Assembly: GCF_037023725.1 (NCBI RefSeq)
Contig: NZ_CP146077.1
Coordinates: 3,633,001 to 3,697,000, forward strand
DNA from: Pseudomonas bubulae
GTDB lineage: Bacteria > Pseudomonadota > Gammaproteobacteria > Pseudomonadales > Pseudomonadaceae
Direction of reading: 5' to 3'
DNA: 64,000 nt
The first letter of the stretch is position 1. Every line of letters starts with the position of its first letter. The notes under the pieces are model-generated. The model ran no database searches and was not told the origin of the DNA. It was given only the letters and a program-made list of their open reading frames with translations. Below, piece by piece: positions 44,850 to 52,779 of the stretch. Both the position numbers and the translations under genes were made by a program.

Positions 44850-45809
44850 ATGTGGTCTGAATACTCCCTGGATGTAATTGATGCAGTCGCCCGCCACGGC
44901 AGTTTCAGTGGCGCAGCCCAGGAACTGCACCGCGTTCCCTCCGCCGTCAGCTACACCGTGCGCCAACTGGAGCAATGGCTGGCGGTACCGCTGTTTGTAC
45001 GTCGTCACCGGGATGTGGAACTCACGCCTGCCGGGCGGATGTTTGTCAAAGAAGCCCGCGACGTCATGAAAAAAATGCTCGGCACCCGCCGCCTTTGCCA
45101 GCAGGTTGCCAATGGCTGGAGCGGCCAGTTGCGGGTGGCCGTGGATTCAATCATCAAAAAACCGCGCTGCCAGCAGATGGTCATCGACTTCTACCGGCAT
45201 TTCCCCGACGTGGAACTGATTGTTCAATACGAGGTGTACAACGGTGTGTGGGATGCCTTGGTAGACGGCCGTACCGATCTGGTTATCGGAGCCACCCGTG
45301 CAGTGCCCGTGGCGGGGAGCTTTGCCTTTCGCGACATGGGTTTTCTGCACTGGCTGTGCGTCGCCAGCCCGCGGCATCCGCTGGCGTCCATTGGCGGATT
45401 GCTGGGTGATGAGCACCTGCGCCCCTACCCTGCACTGTGCATGGATGACACTTCACGCAGCCTGCCCAAACGCGACACCTGGACCCTGGATAACCAGCGC
45501 CGCATGATGGTGCCCGACTGGGCTTCGGGGCTGGCCTGTTTGAGCGACGGTCTGTGTGTCGGCATGGTGCCCGCCCATCTGGCCCAGCCACTGATCGACC
45601 AGGGCCAACTGCTTGCGCTGAGCCTGCAGCGACCCTTTCCGGCCAGCCCTTCGTGCATTGCCTGGGCACAGAACAACCATTCCCCGGCCATGAGCTGGCT
45701 ATTGGAGTACCTGGGTGACACCGCCACCCTGAGCCAGGAATGGCTCAATGAACCTCAAACAGAATCGGATACAGCGACACCACCAGCAGAATCGCCATCG
45801 TCAGGTTGA
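44850..45809 (+). CDS. punR: LysR-family regulator PunR
   Basis: This 319-residue regulator starts at ATG 44850 with GAAGG upstream. The N-terminal winged helix (YSLDVIDAVARHGSFSGAAQ, then ELHRVPSAVSYTVRQLEQWL) and IGATRAVPVAGSFAFRDMG near 160 are near-identical in form to E. coli YdhB (PunR), which activates punC in response to purine nucleosides. It is divergent from punC with a 119-bp gap that should hold the operator. Its last 65 bases overlap the convergent LysE-family gene. Confidence 0.88.
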   Translation: MWSEYSLDVIDAVARHGSFSGAAQELHRVPSAVSYTVRQLEQWLAVPLFVRRHRDVELTPAGRMFVKEARDVMKKMLGTRRLCQQVANGWSGQLRVAVDSIIKKPRCQQMVIDFYRHFPDVELIVQYEVYNGVWDALVDGRTDLVIGATRAVPVAGSFAFRDMGFLHWLCVASPRHPLASIGGLLGDEHLRPYPALCMDDTSRSLPKRDTWTLDNQRRMMVPDWASGLACLSDGLCVGMVPAHLAQPLIDQGQLLALSLQRPFPASPSCIAWAQNNHSPAMSWLLEYLGDTATLSQEWLNEPQTESDTATPPAESPSSG

Positions 45810-46356
45810 ATGCCAGCAGCCACTTGGGCCGGGTCAGCACATTGCGCAACGCACTGCCGCAACCGGCCCACACGCAGACACTGGGCAAGTTGATGATGGC
45901 GAAGACCAGCGCGATGACAAACACGTTGGCGATATAACCCTGGGACGGCGTGTAGGTGGTGATTGCACCAATGGCCATCACCCAGGCCTTGGGATTGACC
46001 CATTGAAACGCCGCCGCGCCCCAGAAGCCCAGTGGCCTGCCCTGGGCCGCACCCGACTCGGACACCGGCCCCGAAGTGGCGACTTTCCACGCCAGATACA
46101 GTAAGTACGCCGCCCCCAGATAACGCAAAACGGTGTAGGCCATGGGCACGGTCTTGAATACACCCCCCAGCCCCAATCCAACCGCAAGCACCAGGAACAT
46201 AAAGCCGAAGCTGATGCCCAGAGCATGGGGGATGGTGCGCCTGAAGCCGAAGTTGACCCCCGATGCCAGCAGCATGGTGTTGTTGGGGCCGGGGGTGATG
46301 GACGACACAAAGGCAAAGAGTGCAAAGGCAGAAATCAGTTCGAGGGAAAACGGCAT
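45745..46356 (-). CDS. LysE-family translocator (RhtB-like)
   Basis: This 203-residue inner-membrane exporter has five to six helices and the family signature FVSSITPGPNNTMLLASGVN near residue 15. Known members export amino acids or homoserine lactones. I chose ATG 46356 because the family starts there; a GTG at 46392 would add 12 residues without a good ribosome binding site. The C-terminal coding region overlaps the convergent punR by 65 bases, so both proteins' ends are fixed by one stretch of DNA. Confidence 0.9.
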   Translation of the reverse strand: MPFSLELISAFALFAFVSSITPGPNNTMLLASGVNFGFRRTIPHALGISFGFMFLVLAVGLGLGGVFKTVPMAYTVLRYLGAAYLLYLAWKVATSGPVSESGAAQGRPLGFWGAAAFQWVNPKAWVMAIGAITTYTPSQGYIANVFVIALVFAIINLPSVCVWAGCGSALRNVLTRPKWLLAFNLTMAILLVVSLYPILFEVH

Positions 46357-46509
46357 CTTGTTATCCGGCAGTCTGGTGAGCGGTGTGTTCACACTATCGG
46401 ATTACCGAGCCGGAATTGCGCTACAGATGGCCATTATTTTGACCACACACATTTGCCCGATCAAATGATTTGACTGCGCAATTTTCACATCACTTTCACA
46501 TCGCTGCGC

Positions 46510-46574
46510 CTAGATTGGATCCACTCCTTTAGTGAATCCCATTTAGGCCCGCTTCCCCCAGCGGGCCTTTTTTT
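46510..46574 (+). ncRNA. Candidate small RNA or orphan two-hairpin transcript end
   Basis: A first hairpin pairs GGATCCACT (46517-46525) with AGTGAATCC (46531-46539) with one mismatch. A strong terminator follows, GGCCCGC-N8-GCGGGCC (46546-46567) and then seven T (46568-46574). The T tract points to plus-strand transcription, yet no plus-strand gene ends nearby; punR stops 700 bp upstream. Repeated TTTCACATC before TAGATT (46511) may be a promoter. Length would be about 55-65 nt. The family is not recognised. Confidence 0.55.
46546..46574 (+). terminator. Strong rho-independent terminator, plus strand
   Basis: GGCCCGC and GCGGGCC form a seven-pair GC stem around TTCCCCCA, followed by seven T. 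The minus strand has no T tract, so it does not serve the DUF4174 gene at 46584. Confidence 0.88.
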
Positions 46575-46583
46575 GGCTGGTGT

Positions 46584-47120
46584 TCAGTCATCCAGGGTCT
46601 GAGCCGCTTTTGCCGGTTTGGCGGGCTTTGTCGATTTGCCAGCGGCTGCGCCCTTGGCCGGCGTCTCCACCGCAACCGGTGCCTGGGTTTCCTTTTCGGC
46701 AGCGGGCAAGGCATCGATGGTTTTAAACAGCTCGGCCAGGTCAACATCCCCCACTGTCTCGACTTTCTTTTCCCCATCCTTGCCGATCAGGATCACTTTG
46801 GCCTTGTCGATAATCATCCCCGGCTTGAGCCCGCGAATCAGCGACATGGTGCTCTGGGGTTCAAGGTCCTTGCCATCGCGTTTGCCTGTAATGCCTACAA
46901 TCGTATAGAGCACCATATTGCGCTGGTCAAAAGCCTGCTTGTTGGCCGGATCTTCAAGGGCTTTTTTGAGGTTGACCAGGGTTGGGTCGGCATCTGCACG
47001 GGCGACCACTACCAGCGGGCGAAACTTGCCGCGATCCTGTTCAAGCGGGCTTGGAACTTCAACGGCCTGCACCGTGCCTGCAACCAGCACAGAAGCAAGG
47101 ATCAATAAACGGATAAACAT
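46584..47120 (-). CDS. DUF4174 domain-containing exported protein
   Basis: This 178-residue protein has a signal peptide (FIRLLILASVLVAGTVQAVE) and the DUF4174 core (FRPLVVVARADADPTLVNLK near 33, then a thioredoxin-like VKVILIGKDGEKKVE near 105). The last 40 residues are low-complexity, Ala/Lys/Pro-rich (KGAAAGKSTKPAKPAKAAQ), perhaps a linker that binds the cell wall or DNA-like polyanions. GGAG lies before ATG 47120. The family's function is unknown. Confidence 0.82.
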   Translation of the reverse strand: MFIRLLILASVLVAGTVQAVEVPSPLEQDRGKFRPLVVVARADADPTLVNLKKALEDPANKQAFDQRNMVLYTIVGITGKRDGKDLEPQSTMSLIRGLKPGMIIDKAKVILIGKDGEKKVETVGDVDLAELFKTIDALPAAEKETQAPVAVETPAKGAAAGKSTKPAKPAKAAQTLDD

Positions 47121-47288
47121 CCAGATCTCCTTTTATTATCGGACCGGCTTCGCGAACGTGCTGCCAATGCCTTGAAACCCTTGGCGTTGAGCCTGTATTC
47201 CCAAGCTTAGGCCAAGGGATCCGTCACGCAACCGGGTTCCCGGACTTTGCCTTTCAAGTTTATTTTTTGCAACTGCATCCAAATCCTC

Positions 47289-47316
47289 CTGCTGCGGGTA
47301 GTACCCGTAACAGCAG
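47289..47316. promoter_or_regulatory. Hairpin in the leader of the DUF3455 gene
   Basis: CTGCTG (47289-47294) pairs with CAGCAG (47311-47316), and inside it CGGGTA pairs with TACCCG. It lies about 30 bp upstream of ATG 47347. It may be an operator or RNA stem; no ECF-type promoter could be assigned with confidence. Confidence 0.4.
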
Positions 47317-47346
47317 CGTGCTGTTATCCCATCAGGAGATCGGAAC

Positions 47347-47886
47347 ATGAACGCAAAACCTTTGATCAGCCATGCCAGCCTGACACTTGCCGCCATGCTG
47401 CTGGTGGCAGCCCAAGGCGCCTGGGCACAGTCGAATTTGCCCGAAAACATTAGAGTTCCCGACGGCCACAAGATGGCAATGACAACAGTTGGTGTAGGCG
47501 AAATCACATATGAGTGCAAAGAAAAAGCCAGCACTCCAGGCGAAATGGAGTGGTTTTTTGTAGGCCCAAAAGCTCAGCTCAATGACACAACTGGTAAACA
47601 AGTTGGTAGCTACTTTGGCCCGCCCGCGACCTGGCAAGCCCTGGACGGTTCCAAAGTCACCGGCACCCAGCTCGCAGTGGCCCCTGCCGGGGCTGGCAAC
47701 CTGCCCTATCAACTGGTCAAGGCCAATCCTGCAGAGGGCAAAGGTGCCATGAACGGTGTGAGTTACATCCAGCGTGTGGCACTCAAGGGCGGTGCGGCAC
47801 CTGCCAGCGCCTGCACAGCCGCCAACAAGGGCCAGCGACAAGTAGTGCCATACCAGGCCGATTACATTTTCTGGGCCAGCCGCTAA
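47347..47886 (+). CDS. DUF3455 exported protein
   Basis: This 179-residue protein has a Sec signal (LISHASLTLAAMLLVAAQGA, cleavage after AWA). The mature domain shows VGVGEITYECKEK near 49, EWFFVGPKAQLNDTTGKQVG near 66, and YQRVALKGG-like VSYIQRVALKGGAAPASACT near 138 with two cysteines. AGGAGA precedes ATG 47347. It is followed 50 bp later by an ECF sigma and anti-sigma pair, so it is probably a target of, or sensor input to, that system (inference). The family function is not known. Confidence 0.85.
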   Translation: MNAKPLISHASLTLAAMLLVAAQGAWAQSNLPENIRVPDGHKMAMTTVGVGEITYECKEKASTPGEMEWFFVGPKAQLNDTTGKQVGSYFGPPATWQALDGSKVTGTQLAVAPAGAGNLPYQLVKANPAEGKGAMNGVSYIQRVALKGGAAPASACTAANKGQRQVVPYQADYIFWASR

Positions 47887-47936
47887 TGCGTTACATCGTC
47901 TACGCTGCTTCGATGGAGACCGGGCAATGACCGGAG

Positions 47937-48530
47937 ATGTCCCATCTGCAACGGCGGAACACAGTGACACTACCTGAGCCACTATTTGACTATGAAGCCT
48001 GCCTGCTGGCCTGCGCCCGCGGCGAGCAGCAGGCGCTGGTGGCCCTGTATGCCCAGGAAAGCGCGCGCTTGCTGGGGGTAGCCAAACGCATTGCCCGCGA
48101 CAGCGCACTGGCTGAGGACATCGTGCATGACGCTTTTATCAAAATCTGGATGCGCGCCGCCAGCTTCGATCCCGGGCGCGGTTCTGCACGAGGCTGGATT
48201 TTCAGCCTGACCCGGCATCTGGCCCTGAACTGCAGGCGCGACACTCGCCTGGAAATTCAAGTCAGCGAAAGCAGCGAACTGGCCTTGCAACCTCTGGCCA
48301 CTCTCGACGGTCGCCACCAGATGCAGGACCCACTGCAATGGCCGGATGGCTGCGAGCGCATATACGGCTGCCTTGAGCAACTCGACCCGGCCCGACGCTC
48401 CTGCATTGTGCATGCCTATGTTGACGGCTATACCCATGCAGAAATTGCAAACAAACTGGACACCCCTCTGGGCACCGTAAAAGCCTGGATCAAACGCAGC
48501 CTGAGCGCCTTGCGCGAGTGCATGGGATGA
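47937..48530 (+). CDS. ECF RNA polymerase sigma factor
   Basis: This 197-residue sigma-70 family member has region 2 (ALYAQESARLLGVAKRIARD, then SALAEDIVHDAFIKIWMRAA near 45-70) and region 4 (LDPARRSCIVHAYVDGYTHA, then EIANKLDTPLGTVKAWIKRS). The anti-sigma gene overlaps it by four bases. Start is uncertain: ATG 47937 lacks a spaced ribosome binding site, while GTG 47964 has GGCGGAA about seven bases upstream and would give 188 residues. It is similar to the RpoE-like ECFs that pair with anti-sigma factors of the RskA type. Confidence 0.88.
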   Translation: MSHLQRRNTVTLPEPLFDYEACLLACARGEQQALVALYAQESARLLGVAKRIARDSALAEDIVHDAFIKIWMRAASFDPGRGSARGWIFSLTRHLALNCRRDTRLEIQVSESSELALQPLATLDGRHQMQDPLQWPDGCERIYGCLEQLDPARRSCIVHAYVDGYTHAEIANKLDTPLGTVKAWIKRSLSALRECMG

Positions 48531-49249
48531 CTTTTACACCTGACAATAGCGACCCGGACGATCTCGATGCCTTGGCGGGCGAATACGTGCTGGGCACGCT
48601 CAATGGGCAACAACGGCGTGCGCTTGAGCAACGCCTGCCCCATGAGCCTGATCTGCAGGCCGCAGTCGATCGCTGGGAAGCCCGACTGTTGCCCCTCAAC
48701 GACCTTGCCCCGGCGCAACAGCCTTCAGAGCGGCTGTGGCCGAGAATCGAGCGCAGCCTGAACGCCCTGAATGTCCCAGCCTCGCCAACACAGGCCAGTA
48801 CTGGTTGGTGGAACCTTCTGCCATTGTGGCGCGGCCTGACGGCCGCAGGCCTGGCCGCAACGCTGGCACTGGGCGTGGCATTGTGGTCCGTGACACCTGC
48901 CATCTCACCGCCCGCCTATGTGGTGGTTCTGGTGGCACCACAAAGTCAGGCACCCGGTTGGGTCATCCAGGCCAACGATCGTGAACATATCCAGCTGATC
49001 CCCCTTGGCGTCGCGCAAGTGCCCGGCGACAAGGCGCTGGAGTTCTGGACCAAGGCCGACGACTGGGCCGGGCCTGTGTCCCTGGGGCTGGTCAAGCCGG
49101 GACAAGTGCTGTCACTGCCACTGGATCGCCTGCCGCCGCTGTCGCCCAATCAACTTTTCGAGCTGACCCTGGAAGGCCCCAACGGTTCGACAACAGGCAA
49201 GCCGACAGGGCCGATCCAGTTTATCGGCCGGGCTGTCAAAGTGATTTGA
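48527..49249 (+). CDS. Anti-sigma factor, RskA family
   Basis: This 240-residue protein has a cytoplasmic N-terminus (DPDDLDALAGEYVLGTLNGQ near 10, the sigma-binding region), one transmembrane helix (LTAAGLAATLALGVALWSV near 105), and a periplasmic RskA C-terminal domain (DKALEFWTKADDWAGPVSLG near 165). It is translationally coupled to the sigma gene by ATGA. It should hold the sigma factor inactive until an envelope signal triggers release. The zinc-binding His-Cys motif of ZAS anti-sigmas is not seen. Confidence 0.88.
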   Translation: MTFTPDNSDPDDLDALAGEYVLGTLNGQQRRALEQRLPHEPDLQAAVDRWEARLLPLNDLAPAQQPSERLWPRIERSLNALNVPASPTQASTGWWNLLPLWRGLTAAGLAATLALGVALWSVTPAISPPAYVVVLVAPQSQAPGWVIQANDREHIQLIPLGVAQVPGDKALEFWTKADDWAGPVSLGLVKPGQVLSLPLDRLPPLSPNQLFELTLEGPNGSTTGKPTGPIQFIGRAVKVI

Positions 49250-49832
49250 CCGCTTTGGTTTTCGCCCTGGTTTTCGCCCTGTAGTGACGGGCAACGGCCA
49301 CCACCACCATCAATGCGACCACGCCCAGGGCAATCGGCAAGCGATAGGGCTTAAGGTCGCCCAGTACGCCTTCGAGAAACTCCCCGGCCCAATAGCCGCC
49401 ACTGGCAAACAGCGTTGCCCACACGGCCGCGCCCACGGCATTGATGCAGAGAAACTTCAATGGCGAGACCTTGCTGGCACCGATCACCATGGGCCCGATC
49501 AGGCGCATGCCATACAAAAACCGCACCGAAAAAATGGACACCGTCGGATACTGGCCAATCAACTGCGTCACGCGATCAATAGCGGCCTGCTGTTTGTGCA
49601 GGCGGGGCAACAGGCGAGCACCGAAATAACGCCCGAGCCAGAACAACAACTGATCACCCAGCATCCCCGCCAGGCTGGCATAACCAATCACCGGCAACAG
49701 CTTGAGGACATGCTGGTGTGCCGCCATCCCCCCGAGGATCAGAATGGTTTCACCTTCGAGCAAACAGCCGATAAAAATGGCCAGGTAACCATACGTTGCC
49801 AGCAGGTAATTGAAGTCAATATGTTCAAACAT
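49236..49832 (-). CDS. DedA family membrane protein
   Basis: This 198-residue protein has the DedA/SNARE-associated signature: ATYGYLAIFIGCLLEGETIL near residue 10, GDQLLFWLGRYFGARLL near 57 and FSVRFLYGMRLIGPMVIGAS near 100. Known DedA proteins are inner-membrane, include undecaprenyl-phosphate or lipid flippases, and affect membrane potential. Its C-terminus is basic (RAKTRAKTKAVKSL). It is convergent with the anti-sigma gene, overlapping it by 14 bp. A protonatable Glu in the first motif is kept. Confidence 0.93.
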   Translation of the reverse strand: MFEHIDFNYLLATYGYLAIFIGCLLEGETILILGGMAAHQHVLKLLPVIGYASLAGMLGDQLLFWLGRYFGARLLPRLHKQQAAIDRVTQLIGQYPTVSIFSVRFLYGMRLIGPMVIGASKVSPLKFLCINAVGAAVWATLFASGGYWAGEFLEGVLGDLKPYRLPIALGVVALMVVVAVARHYRAKTRAKTKAVKSL

Positions 49833-49878
49833 GCGCGATCCATAGCTCCATTGAAATCAGGGTTTAAAACGCAATGGC

Positions 49879-50925
49879 TCAGTGCCGGTGGCGATGATGG
49901 ATATCCGGGAAATGCGGATGGTTATGGCTGATGACCGAATGCTGATGTGCATGACTGTGAGCCTTGCCCGCAGGAATATCTGCGGCATGCTCATGCTGGT
50001 GATGTTCATCGTGGGTATGGCGATGGGAGTGCTCCAGCGGCTGATGTAAATGCTCATGCTCATGGCGCTCGGTCAGATGCAGCCAGACCCCGACAATCAT
50101 GCAGCCAGCAGCCAGCCAGAACAGCAGCGATACCGACTCGCCCAGCAGCACAATGGAAATTGCCGCCCCCAGAAAAGGTGCCGTTGAAAAGTACGCCCCG
50201 GTGCGCGCCGCCCCCAGGCCGCGTAATGCCAGGACAAACAGCACCAAACTGACACCGTAGCCCAGGAAACCGATCAGCAGGGTCGGGCTCAGTACCCCAA
50301 ACGACGGAACCTTCGCCCCCAAAGCCAATGCAATCGCACAGTTCACCAACCCCGCGAAAAGGCCCTTGGCGCCCGCGATATACAGCGCATCAGAAGCAGA
50401 TACCTTGCGCGTCAGATTGTTATCGACCGCCCAACAGAAACAGGCAAACCCCACCGCCAATGGCCCAAGCCAGGAAAGCGACACCGCCGCAGATGCCCCG
50501 GATGGCCAGGACAACACAACGCCGCCGGCAATGATTGCCAGCATCCCCAGCACGATTCGCCGGTCTGCGTTCTCCTTGAACACCACCCAGGCCAGCAGTG
50601 CCGTGAGCACTGGTTCAAGATTCAACATCAACGAAGCCGTCGCCCCGCTGGTGAGGGTCAAAGCGAACATCAACGCCACGGGACCCAGGATCCCGCCAAA
50701 TACAATTGCGCCGAGCAGCCAGGGCCATTCACCGGCACCCAGACCCGAGGGCTTCCAGCCCCGATCGCGGACACAGCGCACCAACAGCAAACCCAGGCCA
50801 CTGCCCAGGTACAACAGTCCGGCCAGCATCACCGGCGATACCTCGGTACCCAGCAGCTTGGCCAATGGCGTACTGGCCCCGAACAGCGCTGCCGCTGCCA
50901 ATGCGTAAATCACACTCGTATTCAT
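49879..50925 (-). CDS. EamA/DMT-family transporter with His-rich C-terminal tail
   Basis: This 348-residue protein has ten hydrophobic segments in two EamA repeats (for example AAALFGASTPLAKLLGTEVS near 10). The final 67 residues are cytoplasm- or periplasm-exposed and hold 24 histidines in motifs such as HEHEHLH and HHQHEHAAD. Such tails bind Zn, Ni or Co in metal transporters and chaperones. The substrate could be a metal or a metal-linked metabolite, but EamA proteins more often export amino acids or purines. I chose ATG 50925; a GTG at 50934 is also in frame. Confidence 0.88.
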   Translation of the reverse strand: MNTSVIYALAAAALFGASTPLAKLLGTEVSPVMLAGLLYLGSGLGLLLVRCVRDRGWKPSGLGAGEWPWLLGAIVFGGILGPVALMFALTLTSGATASLMLNLEPVLTALLAWVVFKENADRRIVLGMLAIIAGGVVLSWPSGASAAVSLSWLGPLAVGFACFCWAVDNNLTRKVSASDALYIAGAKGLFAGLVNCAIALALGAKVPSFGVLSPTLLIGFLGYGVSLVLFVLALRGLGAARTGAYFSTAPFLGAAISIVLLGESVSLLFWLAAGCMIVGVWLHLTERHEHEHLHQPLEHSHRHTHDEHHQHEHAADIPAGKAHSHAHQHSVISHNHPHFPDIHHRHRH

Positions 50926-51109
50926 CACGCCCACTCATGTCCCAGCTGTGCAAGCAGCCTAGCCTACTCGGGAATACGCGCCGCAGCAGCGCTGCAAATA
51001 CCCTCAACACAGCAGGGACACCCCCGGCGTGTTGCATATATCTATGATTTTTCGACGGTTTTACCCAGGCACGGAGAAAAAAAATGTACCACAATGGACA
51101 CTATCGACC

Positions 51110-51138
51110 TTGCCTCATGAGCGCAGGCTCTATATATT
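51110..51138 (+). promoter_or_regulatory. Likely sigma-70 promoter of tRNA-Leu
   Basis: TTGCCT (51110-51115) and TATATT (51133-51138) are spaced by 17 bp, about 80 bp before the tRNA. The motif GCGCAGGCTCT occurs twice, at 51121 and again at 51151, the second in the leader. Confidence 0.5.
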
Positions 51139-51215
51139 CGTCCACCTGTTGCGCAGGCTCTGAGTACTTTCTTTGTTAAAGCACCTTCCTTCGTGACCCG
51201 CTTTATAGCGCTACC

Positions 51216-51302
51216 GCCCGAATGGCGAAATTGGTAGACGCATGGGACTTAAAATCCCCCGTTCGTAAGGACGTGCCGGTTCGATTCCGGCTTCGGGCAC
51301 CA
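51216..51302 (+). tRNA. tRNA-Leu (anticodon UAA)
   Basis: An 87-nt cloverleaf with the long variable arm of tRNA-Leu. The acceptor pairs GCCCGAA with TTCGGGC, and the D-loop is GGCGAAATTGGTAGACGCA. The anticodon loop CTTAAAA gives UAA at 51250-51252, the variable arm is CCGTTCGTAAGGACG, the T-loop is GGTTCGATTCC, and CCA is encoded. Its 3' half is repeated at 52780. Confidence 0.97.
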
Positions 51303-51310
51303 AACAAATC

Positions 51311-51343
51311 AAGGGCTTGCATGAGATTCTTCGTGCAGGCCCT
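51311..51343 (+). terminator. Terminator of tRNA-Leu
   Basis: AAGGGC-TTGCA pairs with TGCA-GGCCCTT around a loop, followed by TGTTTTTG. A near-copy at 52837-52870 follows the tRNA 3'-half duplicate. Confidence 0.8.
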
Positions 51344-51500
51344 TTGTTTTTGCTCTGCAAAAATTCAGACCGCTCCGCAATTCTGTTTTTTACCCCTTCT
51401 CTGCCTTCCTGCCAAAACGGGCGTCATTCTCCTGCGCAAACACAAAGCCCAGCACTAGGCCGGGCTCGGGGGTTATCACACCTGATTTCCAGACAGGTAA

Positions 51501-51929
51501 TCAGGTGTTGCGCGTTAGAAAGAACTCTCTGTCGAAGCCTTCAACAATCGGCATAGCAGCACGCAATCGTCGGTGGCCCTCTTCGCTAAGTGACACCAGA
51601 TTTGCGCGATGATCTTGCGGGTTCACTTGCTTTTCAATAAGCCCGTCCTTACCCAAGCGGGATATGATTTGCGAAATATGCATGCGATCCATACCGGTAA
51701 AACTGGCGATTCCATGCTGAGTCACCTGCTCGCCCTCTCTAGTCAGCCAACCACTTACAGCCAGGATAGCGAACTGTGGCTGGGTAAGTCCCAAGGGCTT
51801 CAAGCGGACATTAAGTTGACGCTGCCAGTCCAAAAAGTCGCGCCAGAGTCTGAATCCAGGGCTGTCGCTTGGCCCCGCGAAGGCAGAACCACTCCAGTTC
51901 TCCTCGACGCCGTCCTTGCTCACACTCAT
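51501..51929 (-). CDS. MarR-family transcriptional regulator
   Basis: This 142-residue regulator has the winged helix of MarR (LTQPQFAILAVSGWLTREGE near 48, then ASFTGMDRMHISQIISRLGK near 75). DHRANLVSLSEEGHRRL near 106 is the wing and its following helix. Its ATG overlaps the stop of the SRPBCC gene by four bases. A perfect 20-base palindrome upstream of that gene (52384-52403) is the likely operator, giving autorepression. The pair is enclosed by the tRNA-Leu 3'-half repeats. Confidence 0.9.
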   Translation of the reverse strand: MSVSKDGVEENWSGSAFAGPSDSPGFRLWRDFLDWQRQLNVRLKPLGLTQPQFAILAVSGWLTREGEQVTQHGIASFTGMDRMHISQIISRLGKDGLIEKQVNPQDHRANLVSLSEEGHRRLRAAMPIVEGFDREFFLTRNT

Positions 51930-52351
51930 AGGGAGCTTGCCCGGGCTTCACTGGACTTCTTAAGCCCCTGCATCGTATTGGGTAACGCTGCCTGGATGGA
52001 TCTACCTATCAGGTATCGAAACAGAAAGCTCAATGGCCCGGAGAATTCAACCCAGTGAGTTGCGACAGTGCCCCCCTCTTTTTCCGTGAGCAGGTGCCCG
52101 AATTCCATGCGACATAACGGCAAACGGCTTTGCGCCGAAAACGACTTTTCTTCGGTCATCTCAACAATCTGAATGCCAGCCTTGGGCCCTACCCTGGGTT
52201 TAAGCCAACCTTTGGCTCCCAACTTGAGACCGCCAGGCAAGCTGGCACTACTCACTTCTGGGTCCCAGTCAGCCCACCGTCCCGCATCCCTATACAAGCG
52301 GAACACTTGCGCGGGGGTCGATCTGATTTCAATAGACTCTTTGATTTCCAT
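51926..52351 (-). CDS. SRPBCC (START-like) small-molecule-binding protein
   Basis: This 141-residue protein has the Bet v1-like/polyketide-cyclase fold marks: IKESIEIRSTPAQVFRLYRD at the start, WADWDPEVSSASLPGGLKLG near 32, and a C-terminal amphipathic helix (LPNTMQGLKKSSEARASS). It probably binds a hydrophobic ligand. It is the first gene of the two-gene operon with marR, and may modify or carry the ligand that MarR senses (inference). It has AAGG-type sequence upstream of ATG 52351. Confidence 0.82.
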   Translation of the reverse strand: MEIKESIEIRSTPAQVFRLYRDAGRWADWDPEVSSASLPGGLKLGAKGWLKPRVGPKAGIQIVEMTEEKSFSAQSRLPLCRMEFGHLLTEKEGGTVATHWVEFSGPLSFLFRYLIGRSIQAALPNTMQGLKKSSEARASSL

Positions 52352-52779
52352 GGCCTTTGCCTTGCGTCTGTAGGGTCAAAATAATTGTAAATGCATTTAC
52401 AATATAAAACCACACACCAGGAACGGCTGGTAAAAATCGCTACAAACACGATCCTCTTAGGACTCAGCTCCAGAGTTGGACTCCCTGCTCATCACCGGTC
52501 AGCACCAACGGCAATACAATAAGCACACCGCCGAGATACGACTCAGGCTCAGTGGCCAGCTGGGGCATACAACGGTCGTGATGACCGAGATTTACATCCG
52601 TCAAAGGGGCGGCAAAAAGGCAACCCAACCAAATGATTTTTGACGGGCATTCTTCACAGCAATTATTTTTGATCACGTAGAAGCAATGGCCTTCAGGGTC
52701 CTGGCACCGTCTCGCTGCGAAACATACACAGACACAGATCTAACCTACTGTTTTTAAAAAATAAATTTTTTGAATTAAA
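52352..52779. other. Upstream region of the SRPBCC-marR operon; AT-rich, no supported gene
   Basis: Apart from the palindrome at 52384-52403, I see no supported gene. A 70-residue minus-strand frame at 52464-52676 has no family match or clear ribosome binding site. The right end meets the tRNA-Leu repeat at 52780. Confidence 0.5.
52384..52403. promoter_or_regulatory. Perfect 20-base palindrome, probable MarR operator
   Basis: ATTGTAAATGCATTTACAAT reads the same on both strands. It is 32 bp upstream of the SRPBCC gene start, and its TACAAT half could be the -10 box. The form is typical for MarR-family operators. Confidence 0.75.

Noticed and set aside
47289..47316. ECF-type promoter for the DUF3455 gene
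   Set aside because: I looked for a GGAAC/CGT-type pair at correct spacing in 47121-47346 and saw no convincing match, so only the hairpin is listed.
52464..52676. 70-residue minus-strand frame with several cysteines
   Set aside because: No family, poor start context and atypical composition; not enough to call a gene.
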